DNA of 64,000 bases, taken from NCBI RefSeq assembly GCF_000208745.1, contig NC_030858.1, positions 22,638,178-22,702,177 on the forward strand, given 5' to 3'. Source of the stretch: Theobroma cacao (taxonomy: Eukaryota; Streptophyta; Magnoliopsida; Malvales; Malvaceae). The notes below the pieces were generated by a model. The model saw only the letters and a program-made list of their open reading frames with translations. It did not search any database and was not told the origin of the DNA. Position numbers and translations under genes: made by a program. Positions 34,170 through 45,694 of this stretch are shown here, in pieces (positions within the stretch are counted from its first letter, which is position 1; every line of letters begins with the position of its first letter).

Positions 34170-36720
34170 TGTCACGACCCAAATTTCGAGCCATGACAGA
34201 CGCAAGGGCCCAATAGATGTAGTCCATTAAGCCCAAGCAAACCTATCTATTTATCCTACTCAACATTCCATCAAATATTGCTAAGTCACAAATTATAACT
34301 TTAAATCAAAATAGTGATAGACATTGCCAACTCATATTGGCATTACTCATTTAAAATATACATACATTGTCTACAGCATGTATCTTAATAATTTACATCA
34401 AGTTTGTCTATACATCTCAAAAAGAAGACTCGATTTCCAGCGGAAGGACTCGGACGAATGTACAACTATTGAATGCCGAGACACCTACTAAAAGATGGAT
34501 ACAAGTCTACAAGGACACCCCATCCTAGTTACCGGCTACCTCGTGATCTGAAAACATGAAGTTGAAAACGGTGAGTATAAACCCAGTGAGTGAACAAGGA
34601 AGGGAACAAGCAACAACAAAGGAGAATTTAAAATCATGATGCATTTGTTTCAAAACAATGCAATTTAGTTCCATTCATATTAAAAACCCCTCATCAAGCC
34701 CTTAGATGATTAATCATTTGAAAATCATGAACCCATACATAACGAACCATTTAAAGAATGAAAGCTTCAATATTACGCAAGCAAGTCAAATACGATAACG
34801 AATCTTCGCTGCAGAAAAAAAGCATTCTCGCTGCAGCGACGTTGGGATTAAGTTATTAGCCGAACGAGGGTCTCTCAACTCGCCGAGGGTTTCTCACTAA
34901 ACCTCCTCATTTTAAACTTAACTCATTTAGTCCTTAATGTTGAAAGTCCATGCTCAAATATGGCAGCAAAGAAGTTAAAAATAGGGCAGCAATTGGACAA
35001 GATAGGAGACAAAACATAAAGTTTTTCGCTATAGCGAGATTGAATCTCACTGCAGCGAAATTGTGACCCAGAAATAGAAGGTTTCTCACTGCAGCAAAAT
35101 TTTAACCCAGAAACAGAAAGTTTCTCGCTGCAGCGAAAAGCTACAGTGTCATTCTCGCTGCAGCAAAAATGCATCTTCGTTGCAGCGAGTTTTCGGCTAG
35201 CCTACCCCTCCAAAACTTGAGAGTTTCTCACTGTAGCGAGAATCAGAACATCCAGAAAAAAGTCTCCTTTTCCCTTAAAACAAAGCCATCCTGTTAAATA
35301 ACAAAAGCAACATATAACACATGCAAACTCCCAAATTTCAATAAATCAAATGTTCACATTCTCGCATTTACAACCACATACCATATATGTAAATATATAT
35401 ATCAATCATCTTGTACACCCTCCCATCATCATCATCTCATATGCAACGGCTTATGCACACTCTCACTCGCACATAGCCAGGTCAGTAACGGTTTATGTGC
35501 ACTCTTACTCGCACATAGCCGGGTCCACATCAACATACAAATAAGCACCCAATGCATATCATGCATATTATCATATTTTGATAACACATAATCCATTGTA
35601 TATCACAATTTCACAATATAAAATCACTTCACCAAAGGCTTGTTCCCAAGATTCATTTTCAAAGACAAGTTGGATAAAATCAGTCATATTCCCCAAAACA
35701 AGTTTGAAATGCAAGTCTACTCATCGATATATTATTGAGCCTTTCGCTGACTCTAATTTCCCTAATTGTCCAAATGGGATGATGGGGCTTTTTTAGAACC
35801 TAGGATCACATTGGCATAAGCAATAGGTCAATTCATACACTATAAACCCTAAAAGTTATCTCTTAGTTAGCTTTCAATTACCACATTAAATGACTATCTA
35901 TGTTCACTATCTTAATTACTAAAAAGTAATGAACATACTCAACAATAAAACAGCTCTTAATCTAAATTGCTAGCCATTATTCACAGCTAAAAATCAAGCT
36001 TGGTTCATCACTCACCATAGGGTTCCTTTGTAGTTGAATTCTCTTCCAAAAGCTTCCAAACAAATGGTGTAATTCTCTCTTTCTCTCTCTAGAATGCCCA
36101 ACTAGTGAGAAAGAGTATGAAAATAAGATTTATCAAGGGTTTTCAAGTGAGAGAGTGAAAGAATACTAGGGTTCTAGTCAAAAGGGCATAAAAGTATGAA
36201 ATTTAGGGTTAGAGAGAGAAAATCATGCAAGCTCCATATCAAGCTCCCATGGAGGTTGGAAGCAACGTGAAAGAGAAGAAGAAGAAGAAGACAAGATGCT
36301 GGAAAATGGGAGAAGAAGCTACTAGAAGAAAAATATTTATAGCCAATCTTATCCATTCCCTTAAAATTACCAAATTACCCCTCCATAAATTGGCTTGTTC
36401 TCCTCCAATCTTTTTGCTCTTTTGACACTGGGACAAGGTCCATAATGGTCTAGACATGCTCGAGTTCATAAAAACTTAAAATTTTAACTCGAGGTGAAAA
36501 ATGACCATTTTGCCCTTACTGTGAAAATCATTAAAATTTTAGTTTCCTATCCATTTTACCCCTAATTTCACCATCTATTTATGCCTTAGGCCTACTTAGG
36601 CCATAATATTGTTTAAAAATCTTACTTCTATGCGTTTACTAAGGAATTGACGAAATTACCCCTGATTAGGGATATCGCGTATACTTCCCTTTACGAGTCT
36701 ATAAAAGTCAAGGTCTCACA
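34170..36720 (-). mobile_element. Solo LTR, third family (copy 3)
   Basis: On + runs TGTCACGACCC to AAGGTCTCACA with a perfect target duplication gagtc (34165-34169 and 36721-36725). Co-linear with copy 2 without a gap. It lies in the leader upstream of the copia third ORF. It contains CTGCAG palindromes (34803-35240) and a short minisatellite (about 35400-35530). Confidence 0.9.
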
Positions 36721-36725
36721 GAGTC

Positions 36726-37087
36726 GATTTCAAATGAGAGAGAATAAATAGAGAGACTGAGGAGTTAAGAGAGGTTATTGCTCTCCTCCTTTTAAATGTG
36801 GTCATTTACCCTCTTTTTCAAAATTCAAAATTTTGCCTCCCATTTTGTTTTTCAGTTAAGCAATTTTCCTTTTCTTTTTTTCTCCCGTTATGCTTTCCCT
36901 TTTTTTAAATTTTATTCCTTTTTTTTATTTTAGTTTCTTAACTGACTAAGTTTTACTCTTATTCGACTAAGTCTATGATAAAAAAAATAGAATGCTCTTA
37001 TCGGTTAAGTGATTCTCTTAATCAACTAAGTATCTACTATCTTATGAAAGAAAAGCTCAGAAATTTTCTTAAAGCTCCTGTATATTA
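36726..37087 (-). promoter_or_regulatory. Copia pol-to-third-ORF spacer, possible internal promoter
   Basis: Read on the - strand, the pol frame ends at a TAA just inside 37080. Phrases related to the LTR palindrome CTTAGTCGACTAAG follow (about 36945-37045: ttagttgattaag, cttagtcgaataag, cttagtcagttaag). Then come an A-rich stretch, a TATA-like ACATTTAAAAGG near 36800, and a pyrimidine-rich leader. That order mimics the U3-R of the 5' LTR. Promoter activity is an inference only. Confidence 0.35.
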
Positions 37088-38026
37088 TGTTGGCTCCATT
37101 AGTTTTTGATGATAATAAAATATCCTCATTTACTTGTGTCTAATACCTTTACTTGAGTGTGTAAGAAATTAATATATGAAATTAATTTATTAACATTTCA
37201 AAGAGTATTTTTGAAAGAAAAAGAGGGATAAAATCAACAAGATGTAACTGAATAACAATGAGGAAGCTTATTGGTGAAACAAGGAAGAACATTGGTTGAC
37301 TAAATTTCAAATTGGAGAAATGGCAGGCTGAAGAATTTGAGAAACAGAACCAATTTAGTTGACCAAGTCAGTCGACTAAGTGCTCTCTGCCAAGTTCTGC
37401 AAACCAAAAACAAAATAAACTTAGTCGACCAAGTCAGTTGACTAAGAGCTCTCTGTCTGTAATTTGAACCAAAGCACTACAAGGCAGATTAACGGTTAGA
37501 ACTTATCCTCAACCGTTTCCAACGAATATAAACTGTCAAACTGCCATCAAAGTTGCATCTCTAAGTATAAAGGGGTCTTCCAACAATGAGAAATAAGTTT
37601 TTTAGAAGCCTTGAATGAGATTTGAGCTATAGAAAGTAGAAAAACTAGAAAAGCTTCACTGCACTTAAACGCCTACTCTTTGCATTTGTATTTTTCTCTC
37701 AATCTTGTACCCATCAGATCAACCAGTGATCATAGGTACTTTCTTTTACTACTTCTCTTGTATTCTTAGAGTGAGGGAGTCACTCTAAGGGGTTATTCAA
37801 GCTTGGGATAGCTTGATTGTTGTAGGTTGTGGTTGAGCCTTGGAAAATCACTTTGGGGTTTTAGTTGAGCCCATGAAAAACTAGTGTAAAAGGTTTTGGT
37901 TGAGCCTAGTAAAAGCCATTGTAAAGCTTGGTGAAAACTTGTGAATTTCACCGATTGTTAGTGAATTTGTGGGAAAATCCTTGGTTGGAAAATTAAGGTA
38001 GTGGATGTAGGTCTTGGACCAAACCT

Positions 38027-40717
38027 ATCACAGCCCAAATTTTTAGGCCATGATCGACGCATGGGCTCAATAGGCATAGCCCACCAAGCCCAAGCAAGCC
38101 TATTATGTAATCTTGCTTAACATCCCATCAACTATTCTCAAGTCACCTTTCATAATTCCAACTTATAATCACTTTAATAATGGGCTATAGTAATCAAGAA
38201 TTTCATTAATATAAACCCAAAATGATGTTAACATTTCAACTCATGGTGGCATTAACAGTTAAAATATACATATTTCATCTAAGACACGTATCTTAGTATT
38301 TTACATCACATGAACGTACTCATAAAACAAAATGACTCTTGACTTCCAGCGGAGTGACCACAGTGAAGATGCGGCTATTGAGATGCCATAGTACCTACCA
38401 AGAAAGCGAGCATATGTGTGCAACTCAATCTAGGTCCCAACTGCCTCCAATCTGAAAACATTAAGTTTAAAAACGTTAGTACGAAACTCAGTGAGTGAAC
38501 ATAAGAAGGGAACAAGCAATCGATAGGAAGAATTTGAAAATCATGATGCACTTGTTTAAAAAACAATGCACTTGATTTAATTTTTTACTAAAAACCCCTC
38601 ATTTCAAACCTTGATTAATGCCCTCATAGTGTTTAACAAACCCATGATCAATCCATGAACTTAAATGGGTGAAAAATATGTCAAAAACCTAATAAGGTAG
38701 CATGTAGGACAGAATGTTTCTCGCTACAGCGAAGTTCATTCTCGCTGTAGCGAGAATCAGTACTAGTTTGCATGTGTTTTAGTTTCTCTAGAATATCTCC
38801 AATTACAAAAATCCAATTGATCTGATTTTTAAACCATTAGAAATATAAGAGGCAGGGCTATAACTTTTATGTTTACCACTTTTCCCATTTCAGACGGGAA
38901 CGTGGTCAAAATCTTCATTGAAGTGAACATATTGCAGCAGAACTTGAGAGTTTCTCGTCACAGCGAGATTTATTTTCGCTGCAGCAAGTTTTCTGCTGCC
39001 AAAATAGAATGTTTCTCGCTGCAACGAGAAAGCATTCTCACTGCAGCGAGAAGTAGGGCACCTAAGTGAAAAAGGGACCTCTTTTGCATAAAAAATCCAT
39101 TTGGTGCTGCAATAAAGATCAATTTGCAAGAAAATGGGAATTTCTCAAGATTCATCATGCCAAATTTCACATGCATTTCAATCATATATCATATTCATGA
39201 ACTTTCATTTCATAAGCATAGATATGCATAAATACATAGATAAACATCAATATCATCATAATCACACCCGGCTCATGTGCATCCCCCCACATCGTGCACA
39301 TAGCCGACACCATCGTGTGCATCCCCCCACATTGTGCACAATCAATGCTATCATGTACATCCCCCCACATCATGCACACGGGCACTATCATCATCCATCT
39401 CCCACACCACCATCATCACCGGCATGTGCGTCCCCCCACATCGTGCACACACACGGTTATAATCATCATACACAATATCAACTATCATGCAAAATATATA
39501 TATATATATATATCATCATAATGCAATAGTGCATGAATCCATAACAACCACATATCATAACATAAAACCATTTAGCAAAAGCTTGTTCCCAAGGCACTTG
39601 TTTTAAGAAAAAGTTGTATAAAATCATTCAAATGCTTTGTACAAAACAGTCACATTCCCAAAACGATTTTGAAATGCAGTTCACTCACCAGTATTGTTGA
39701 ACCTCTAATCGACTCTAACCTCCACTAATGGTTCAAATGGGCAAGTGAGGCCTTGTTGGAACCTATACACACACAACAGCACAACCAATCCAATTTACAT
39801 TAATATCACTCCAAAAGCTAGTTTCTAATTCAAATTCTTCTAGTCATTCCTAATTGGCTTCCAACTATATCAAATGGCTATTCCTTGCACTACTCTAATC
39901 ACACTAAAAAATGAGTAAACAACTCAACAATAAAACAGCTCATAATCCCAATTACTAGCCATTATCAACAACTTAAAACCAAGCTAGTTCATCACTCACC
40001 TTAAGGTTTCTTTGTAGTTGAATTCTCTTCTAATAGCTTCCAAACAAATGTGAAAAATCTCTCTTTCTCTCTCTAAAACCTCCAACTAGTGAGAGAAAGT
40101 GCTGAACAAGGACTTTTTGAGGGTTTTAAAGTGAGAGAGTGAAAGAGCACAAGGGTTCTAGTCAAAAGGGCACAAAGGTATGAAAATTAGAGCTAAAGAG
40201 AGAAAGTTGTGAAAGTTTCATATCACGCTTCCATGGAGGATGGAAGCAACGTGAGATGGAAGAAGAAGAAGAAGGAGAAGAAGCTGCTAGAGAATGAAGA
40301 AGTTGCTGGAAGGAGAAGATATTTACAGCTCAAACTTATCCAACTCCCTTGAAAATTACAAAAATGCCCTTTAGCAAGTTAACTTATTCTTCTCCAATCC
40401 TTTGTGAAATATTTTTATTCTTTTGACACTGGGACAAGGTCCACAATGATCTAAACTACTCGGGTTTACAAAAACTTAAAATTTTGACTCGAGGTGCAAA
40501 ATGACCATTTTGCCCCAATTACGAAAATTATTGCCACATCTAGTTTTCTTCGTGTTTTCATCATTATACATCATTTATTTGGTCTTTATGCTTATTTAGA
40601 CCTTAAATATCAACAAACTTCCTTTTGGGAACTTATTAGAGGAAATAACAAAATTACCCCTAGCTCGGGTTATTAGCCTATGCCTCGTTATGAGCCTATA
40701 GGGGTTGAGGTTTCACA
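38027..40717 (-). mobile_element. Solo LTR, third family (copy 4), deepest nesting level
   Basis: On + runs TATCACAGCCC (TG decayed to TA) to GGTTTCACA, with target copies aaacc (38022-38026) and gaacc (40718-40722). It lies inside the solo copia LTR, which lies in the copia element, which lies in Athila: four levels. It has few CTGCAG palindromes (38715-38755, 38950-39055), a well preserved minisatellite, and the same pyrimidine-rich block (40040-40310). Confidence 0.87.
39268..39460. repeat. Minisatellite in solo LTR copy 4
   Basis: Five degenerate units of about 30-50 bases around the core gtgcatccccccacatcgtg, followed by cacatagccgacaccat-type spacers. An (AT)n tract follows at about 39494-39513. 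This shows what the gap at 29114-29575 is likely to contain. Confidence 0.8.
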
Positions 40718-40851
40718 GAACCACTCTAAATTGCTGTGCATTTTATACTCTGTTTTTGTTTTCTTAAGTTCTGGAAATTAGTTTCCAATTTTGTTAAGAG
40801 CCAAATTGTGCTATTCACCCCCCCTCTAACACATATTGGAGGGACCAACAC

Positions 40852-41433
40852 ATTAACCATTCCTATATTTCTCCTAATTTCACAGAATCTTTCCTCATTT
40901 AAGGGTTTGGTAAATATATTAGCCAATTGTTGCAAGGTGTTGACAAATACAATCTTAATGTCTCTTTTAATCACATAGTCTCGAATAAAGTGATGTCGAA
41001 TTTCAATATGTTTTGTCCTAAAGTGCTGAACTGGATTCTTTGAGATGTTTATGGCACTTATGTTATCACAGAATATTGGAACATTATGCATGGTTACTCC
41101 AAAATCTTTTAATTATTATTTAATCCACATAATCTGAGCACAACAACTACCTACGGAAATGTATTCAACTTCAGCTGTTGAAAGTGTAATAGAGTTTTGT
41201 TTCTTACTTGACCAAGATACAAGCATGTTTTCTAGAAACTGGCAAGTGCCACTAGTGCTTTTTCTACCAGTTTTACTTCCAGCAAAATCATCATCAGAAT
41301 ATCCAATAAGACTAAAAAATGTTCCTCTAGGATAGCATAATCCTAAGTTTTGTGTGTCCAAGAGATACCTAAAGATTCTTTTTACAACAGTTAAGTGTGA
41401 CTCTTTAGGTTGTGATTGAAACCTTGCACACAA
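40852..41433 (-). pseudogene. Copia RNase H domain, degenerate
   Basis: Frames 41433-41116 and 41091-40852 on the - strand. Blocks: LIGYSDDDFAGSKTGRKSTS (first catalytic Asp), VSWSSKKQNSITLSTAEVEY (Glu block), VPIFCDNISAINISKNPVQH (third block with Asp), RTKHIEIRHHFIRDYV, and FTKPLNEERF near the end. This is the standard Ty1/copia RNase H signature. Stops separate the two frames near 41100. The C-terminus is cut by the antisense solo LTR; its final codons and stop resume at 37087. Confidence 0.9.
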
Positions 41434-42612
41434 GCATACATTAAATTGAATATCAGGTCTGCCAGCAGTTAACTAAAGTAAAGATCCAATCATACCTCTA
41501 TAAAGCTTTTGATCAACATTTTTTCCTTTTTCATCTTTATCAGGCTTGGTAGAGGGACTCATTGGTGTGTTAATTGATTTCAACTTCAGCATATCAAACC
41601 TCTTCAACATGTCTTGAATGTATCTTTCTTGATTGATAAAGATGCCAGCTTTGCATTGTTTGATTTGAAGACCAAGAAAGAATTTCAGTTCACCTATCAT
41701 GCTCATCTAAAATTCACCCTGCATTTCTTCAACAAAGTTCTTACAAAAAGCTTCATTAGTCGCACCAAATACAATATCATCCACATAATTTTGAACAATA
41801 ATCAAGTCATTCAAGTATTTCTTAATGAATAGTGTTGCGTTAATACTTCTTCTCACATATCCTTTCTCAACTAAGAACTTTGAGAGTCTTTCATACCAAG
41901 CTCTTGGAGATTGTTTTAATCCATATAAGGCTTCATGCAGTTTGAATACATAATCAGGCTTTTCAAAGTACTCAAATCTGGGGAGTTGTTTGACATAGAC
42001 TTCTTCTTGAATGAGACCATTTAAAAATGCACTTTTCACATCCATTTGAAATAATTTGAAGTTCATGAAACATGCAAATGCAAGCAATAATCTTATGGCT
42101 TCTATCCTAGCAGCAGGAGCAAATGTTTCATCATAGTCAATGCCTTCTTCTTGGTTCTATCCTTAAGCCACTAGCCTAGCTTTTTTTCTAATAACATTAC
42201 CTTGCTCATCTACCTTGTTTCTGAACACCCACTTTGTGCCAACAACTGGGTGATTGAATGGCCTAGAAACCAGTGTCCATACTCGATTTCTTTGAAATTG
42301 TTCAAGTTCTTCTTGCATGGCTAATATCCAGGTTTCTTCTTTTTCTGCCTCTTTAAAGCTTTTAGGCTCGATTTGTGAGATAAAGGTTAAGAATTCACAT
42401 GTTTCTCTAATTCCTCTTTTGGTTTTAACTCTTTCTAAAGAATCACTAATAATTTGCTTTTGTGGGTGATCTTTAGAATATTTCCAGCTTTTTGGAAGGT
42501 CATTGTGTTGACTTTTAGTTCTTTGTAGATTTTCTAAGGGTAGAGGTTTTGCTTCTCTTCCAAAGGACTTTTCTTCACTGTTTTTCGTGTTTTCTAAGCT
42601 CATATCTTCCAT
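41434..42612 (-). pseudogene. Copia reverse transcriptase, degenerate
   Basis: Frames 42612-42163, 42087-41707 and 41706-41473 on the - strand. Blocks: GTKWVFRNKVDEQGNVIRKK, LFQMDVKSAFLNGLIQEEVY (first catalytic Asp), LYGLKQSPRAWYERLSKFL, YVDDIVFGATNE (catalytic Y-V-D-D intact), FFLGLQIKQCKAGIFINQ, and MSPSTKPDKDEKGK. The order and wording are typical of SIRE-like copia elements. Stops interrupt it at about 42160 and 41706. The active-site Asp residues are kept, unlike in the Athila copy, which fits a younger insertion. Confidence 0.92.
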
Positions 42613-43346
42613 TTGTCTTTCAAAGTCCTCTGCATCATTTTCATCAACAAAATTTCCTTTTGCAAGGCATTAGATTCATCAAAAACTACATGGATGGACT
42701 CTTCAATTGTTAAAGTTCTTTTGTTAAAAACTCTATAAGCTTTTAAGCTCAATGCATACCCTAGAAATATTGCCTCATCACTCTTAGCATTAAACTTTCC
42801 AAGATAAAGTTTTCCATTGTTCAATACAAAGCATTTGCAGCCTAAACTTCTAAAGTGAGAAATATTTAGTTTTCTACCTTTGTACAATTCATAGGGGGTT
42901 TTTTATATCATGGCCCTTATTGAGACTCTATTAAGAATGTAGGCTGTTGTGTTGACAACTTCTGCCTAAAAGTACTTTGGTAGATCGTTTTCACAAAGCA
43001 TGGTTCTAGCCATTTCTTTTAAAGTTTGATTCTTCCTTTCTACAACCCCAATTTGTTGAGGTGTTCTAGGTGTAGAAAAGTTATGATCTAACCCTTTTTC
43101 ATTACAAAAATTTTCAAAATCATCTCCTTCAAACTCACATCCATGATCACTTCTAATACTAACAATGACAAGTCTTTTTTCATTCTGAACCCTCTTGCAA
43201 TGATTTGCAAATGCAATTAATGCATCATTTTTATGAGCAAGGAAGTAGACCCAAGCGTACCTAGGGTAGTTATCAACTATCACAAAACCATATGATTTGC
43301 CTCTTAGACTAGTTATGTTGATTGGACCAAATAAATCAATATGCAA
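42600..43346 (-). pseudogene. Copia integrase, degenerate
   Basis: Frames 43346-42966 and 42887-42600. Catalytic D,D,E blocks are visible: MHIDLFGPINITSLRGKSYG (Asp), VSIRSDHGCEFEGDDFENFC (Asp) and RTPQQIGVVERKNQTLKEMA (Glu). The C-terminal part includes FRSLGCKCFVLNNGKLYLGK, SDEAIFLGYALSLKAYRVFN and IEESIHVVFDE. One stop near 42965 splits it. All three catalytic residues are retained. Confidence 0.92.
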
Positions 43347-43921
43347 TTCAAGAGGTCTAGAGGTTGAAATAATCTTCTTGGTTTTGAAGGATGTTCTAAC
43401 TTGTTTACCTAGTTGACAAGCATCATAATATGATCATTCTCAAATTTAAGTTCAGGAAATTCAATAACCAGATTTTTGGTCATCAATTTTGAGATGGTAT
43501 GCGTGCTTACATGTCCAAGTCTTCTATGCCATAACTAACTATCATTTCCATCATTTGACATAAGACATGTTTCATAATTAAGCTCAAGATCTTCAAGAAA
43601 TATAACATACATATTCTTGATTCTTTTTCCTATGAATGAAATTTTGTTGGTACTAATGTCTATCACTTCACATTTATATGAATCAAAACATACCTTAAAG
43701 CCTTTATCACACAATTTACTAATACTTAATAAATTCTGTTTCAAACCTTTAACAAGCAACACATGACTAATTTGAGCATGGGAATTCTTACCAATAGTTC
43801 CTATACCATAAATTCTACCTTTTGAATCATCTTCAAAAGATACAAAACCTCTCTTTTTCTTGTCCAGCTGAGTAAACAACATTTCTTTTCCAGTCATGTG
43901 TCTTAAGCAGTCACTATCCAT
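43347..43921 (-). pseudogene. Copia protease and GAG-pre-integrase region
   Basis: Frame 43921-43535 starts at MDSDCLRHMTG, the copia protease active-site block. Relatives have D-S-G-C-S-R-H-M-T-G, so the Gly of D-S-G is replaced by Asp here. VLLVKGLKQNLLSISKLCDK is the usual end of the protease. After a stop at 43535 comes LWHRRLGH, the GAG-pre-integrase motif, then a decayed run to the integrase core. Confidence 0.88.
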
Positions 43922-44074
43922 GTACCATGGTTGCTTTTCCTTTAGTTGAGCTCTTGAACATATATCTTCTCAGTTTGGCTCAACCTGCAAAACAGATTTT
44001 CAATTTTTTTTAACAAGTACCCATACCTTGATAGGTCCTTGAAGGTTAGTTGCTACATAAGATCCTTTTGGAAC

Positions 44075-45636
44075 TTAAATCTTTTTTGTTTTCTGTGGGC
44101 TTCTTCTTCTATAACAATCATAAAATAGATGACCAAGTTTATCACAAACATAACATCTAGATGAGAAATTATCAGAATTTTTCTTAAAGTATGTGTTTCT
44201 TCTTGATGTTTCTTTTCTCAAACTCTTAAGAGCAGTATTTTCATCAATTGCTTTTTGTAAAGCTTCAGTTTTGTTATCCAATTCCAATTTCAGAACTTCA
44301 AAATCTATTTTTGCATGTTCTAATTCAGTTTGAAGAAAATTTCTTTGTTCAAAAATATAGTTGAACTCATGTCTTATCTTTTCCAAATCATGTTCAAGAG
44401 ATGTAGTTTTTCTTTTTAAACCTTATATTTTAATGCCAACTTTTCAAACTCATCATAGGGGCATTCATATTCTTCCTGAATTTCATCTATTAAAATATCA
44501 CAAGGAGTAGAAGACACCTCAGATTCATCATCTCTAGCCATCAAACATAGGTTAGCTCTTTCTTCCACTTTCTCTTTTTCAACATCTAAACTTGAAACAT
44601 CATAATCAAATCAGGTTGCAGCCACCATAGCCTTCTTTGTTTTTCTATTTTTCTTGGGAGTTTTTTCTTTTAGTAGAGGGCATTCTGATCAGAAGTGTCA
44701 AGGTTTCTTGCACTCATAACATATTAAATCCTCCTTCTTATTGGATTCATTATTATTTCTGATTTTTCATGAAGAACTTTGATATCTTCTGTACCCCTTC
44801 TTAGCTAGCATCTTATCTCTTTGTCCCATAAGTTTTCTAAATCTTCTTCCTACCATGGCTAATTCTTCATCATCATCACATGACAGATTATCCAATTCTT
44901 CTTCAAAAGTGATTATTTTTAAGGCAATGCTTTTCTTTCTTTCTTTTGCTTCTATTTTGTCTTTTTTTTTTTCTTCTTCTTTAAGTTCCAGCTCATGAGT
45001 GAGAAGAGACTCACATATTTCATCAAGAGTGATGACATTTAAAACTTTAGCTTCTCTAATGGTAGTCATTTTTGGCTTTCAAGTTTTCGGTAGGCTTCTA
45101 AGAAGTCTTTTCACTAATTCATGTTCAAGGATTGGCTTACCTAATTGATTGAGTTTATTGGTGATGTTAGTCAACCTATCAAGCATGCTAGTGATATCTT
45201 CACCAGGTTCCATTTTGAACATTTCATAATTGTCAATTAAAAGAGCTATTTTGGACTCCTTGACTTGTGAAGTCCCTTCATGGATAATTCTAAGTTTGTC
45301 CCACACTTGTTTGGTAGTGGTATAACTTGAAACTTTGTTAAACTTAGTAAGAGTTAAAGCACAATGTAAAGTGTTTATTGCCTTAAAGTTTGTTTGAACC
45401 TTTTTTGTTTCAGCTTCAATCCATTCAGATCTTGGCTTAGGAATCATTTCATTAGTCACAACATTTATGGTCAAGGGGATGAAGGGTCCATCAGTGATGG
45501 CATTCCACATTTCATAGTTTATTGCCCTTATGTATATTAACATTCTAGTGCTCCAATATGGGTAGTTTGATCCATCAAACAGAGGCGGTCTGTTTATGGA
45601 TTGTCCCTCAGTAACTACAAATTTTTGAAGAGCCAT
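44075..45636 (-). pseudogene. Copia gag, degenerate
   Basis: ATG at 45636 follows the primer site by about 45 bases. Frame 45636-45079 has PPLFDGSNYPYWSTRMLIYI, QVWDKLRIIHEGTSQVKESK and PGEDITSMLDRL, the UBN2-type gag blocks of copia elements. Frame 45069-44767 continues with a Lys/Glu-rich hinge. Two zinc knuckles follow: one decayed, with stops (about 44735-44690, CYECKK..HF.SEC), and one intact C-X2-C-X4-H-X4-C, CYVCDKLGHLFYDC, in frame 44386-44075. Two knuckles and a coiled-coil-like stretch (about 44386-44250) make this gag long, as in SIRE elements. Confidence 0.88.
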
Positions 45637-45680
45637 TTGGATCTTCCCAAAGGGTGTTAGACCTTAAGAATAGGGGTTAT

Positions 45681-45692
45681 GCTCTAATACCA
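45681..45692 (-). promoter_or_regulatory. Copia primer-binding site (initiator tRNA-Met)
   Basis: TGGTATTAGAGC on the - strand, one change from the usual TGGTATCAGAGC, two bases after the LTR end. Confidence 0.9.
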
Positions 45693-45694
45693 CT

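Larger units (their letters stand above)
37088..40850 (+). mobile_element. Antisense solo LTR of the same copia family
   Basis: Starts TGTTGGCTCCATTAG and ends GGGACCAACA on +. Its start closely matches the sense 5' end of the element's own LTR read from 46888 downward. Near-matching target copies tatta (37083-37087) and catta (40851-40855). Joining the flanks restores the last codons of pol. It has CTTAGTCGAC-type phrases around 37375-37445. It is split at 38027-40717 by a third-family solo LTR. Confidence 0.85.
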
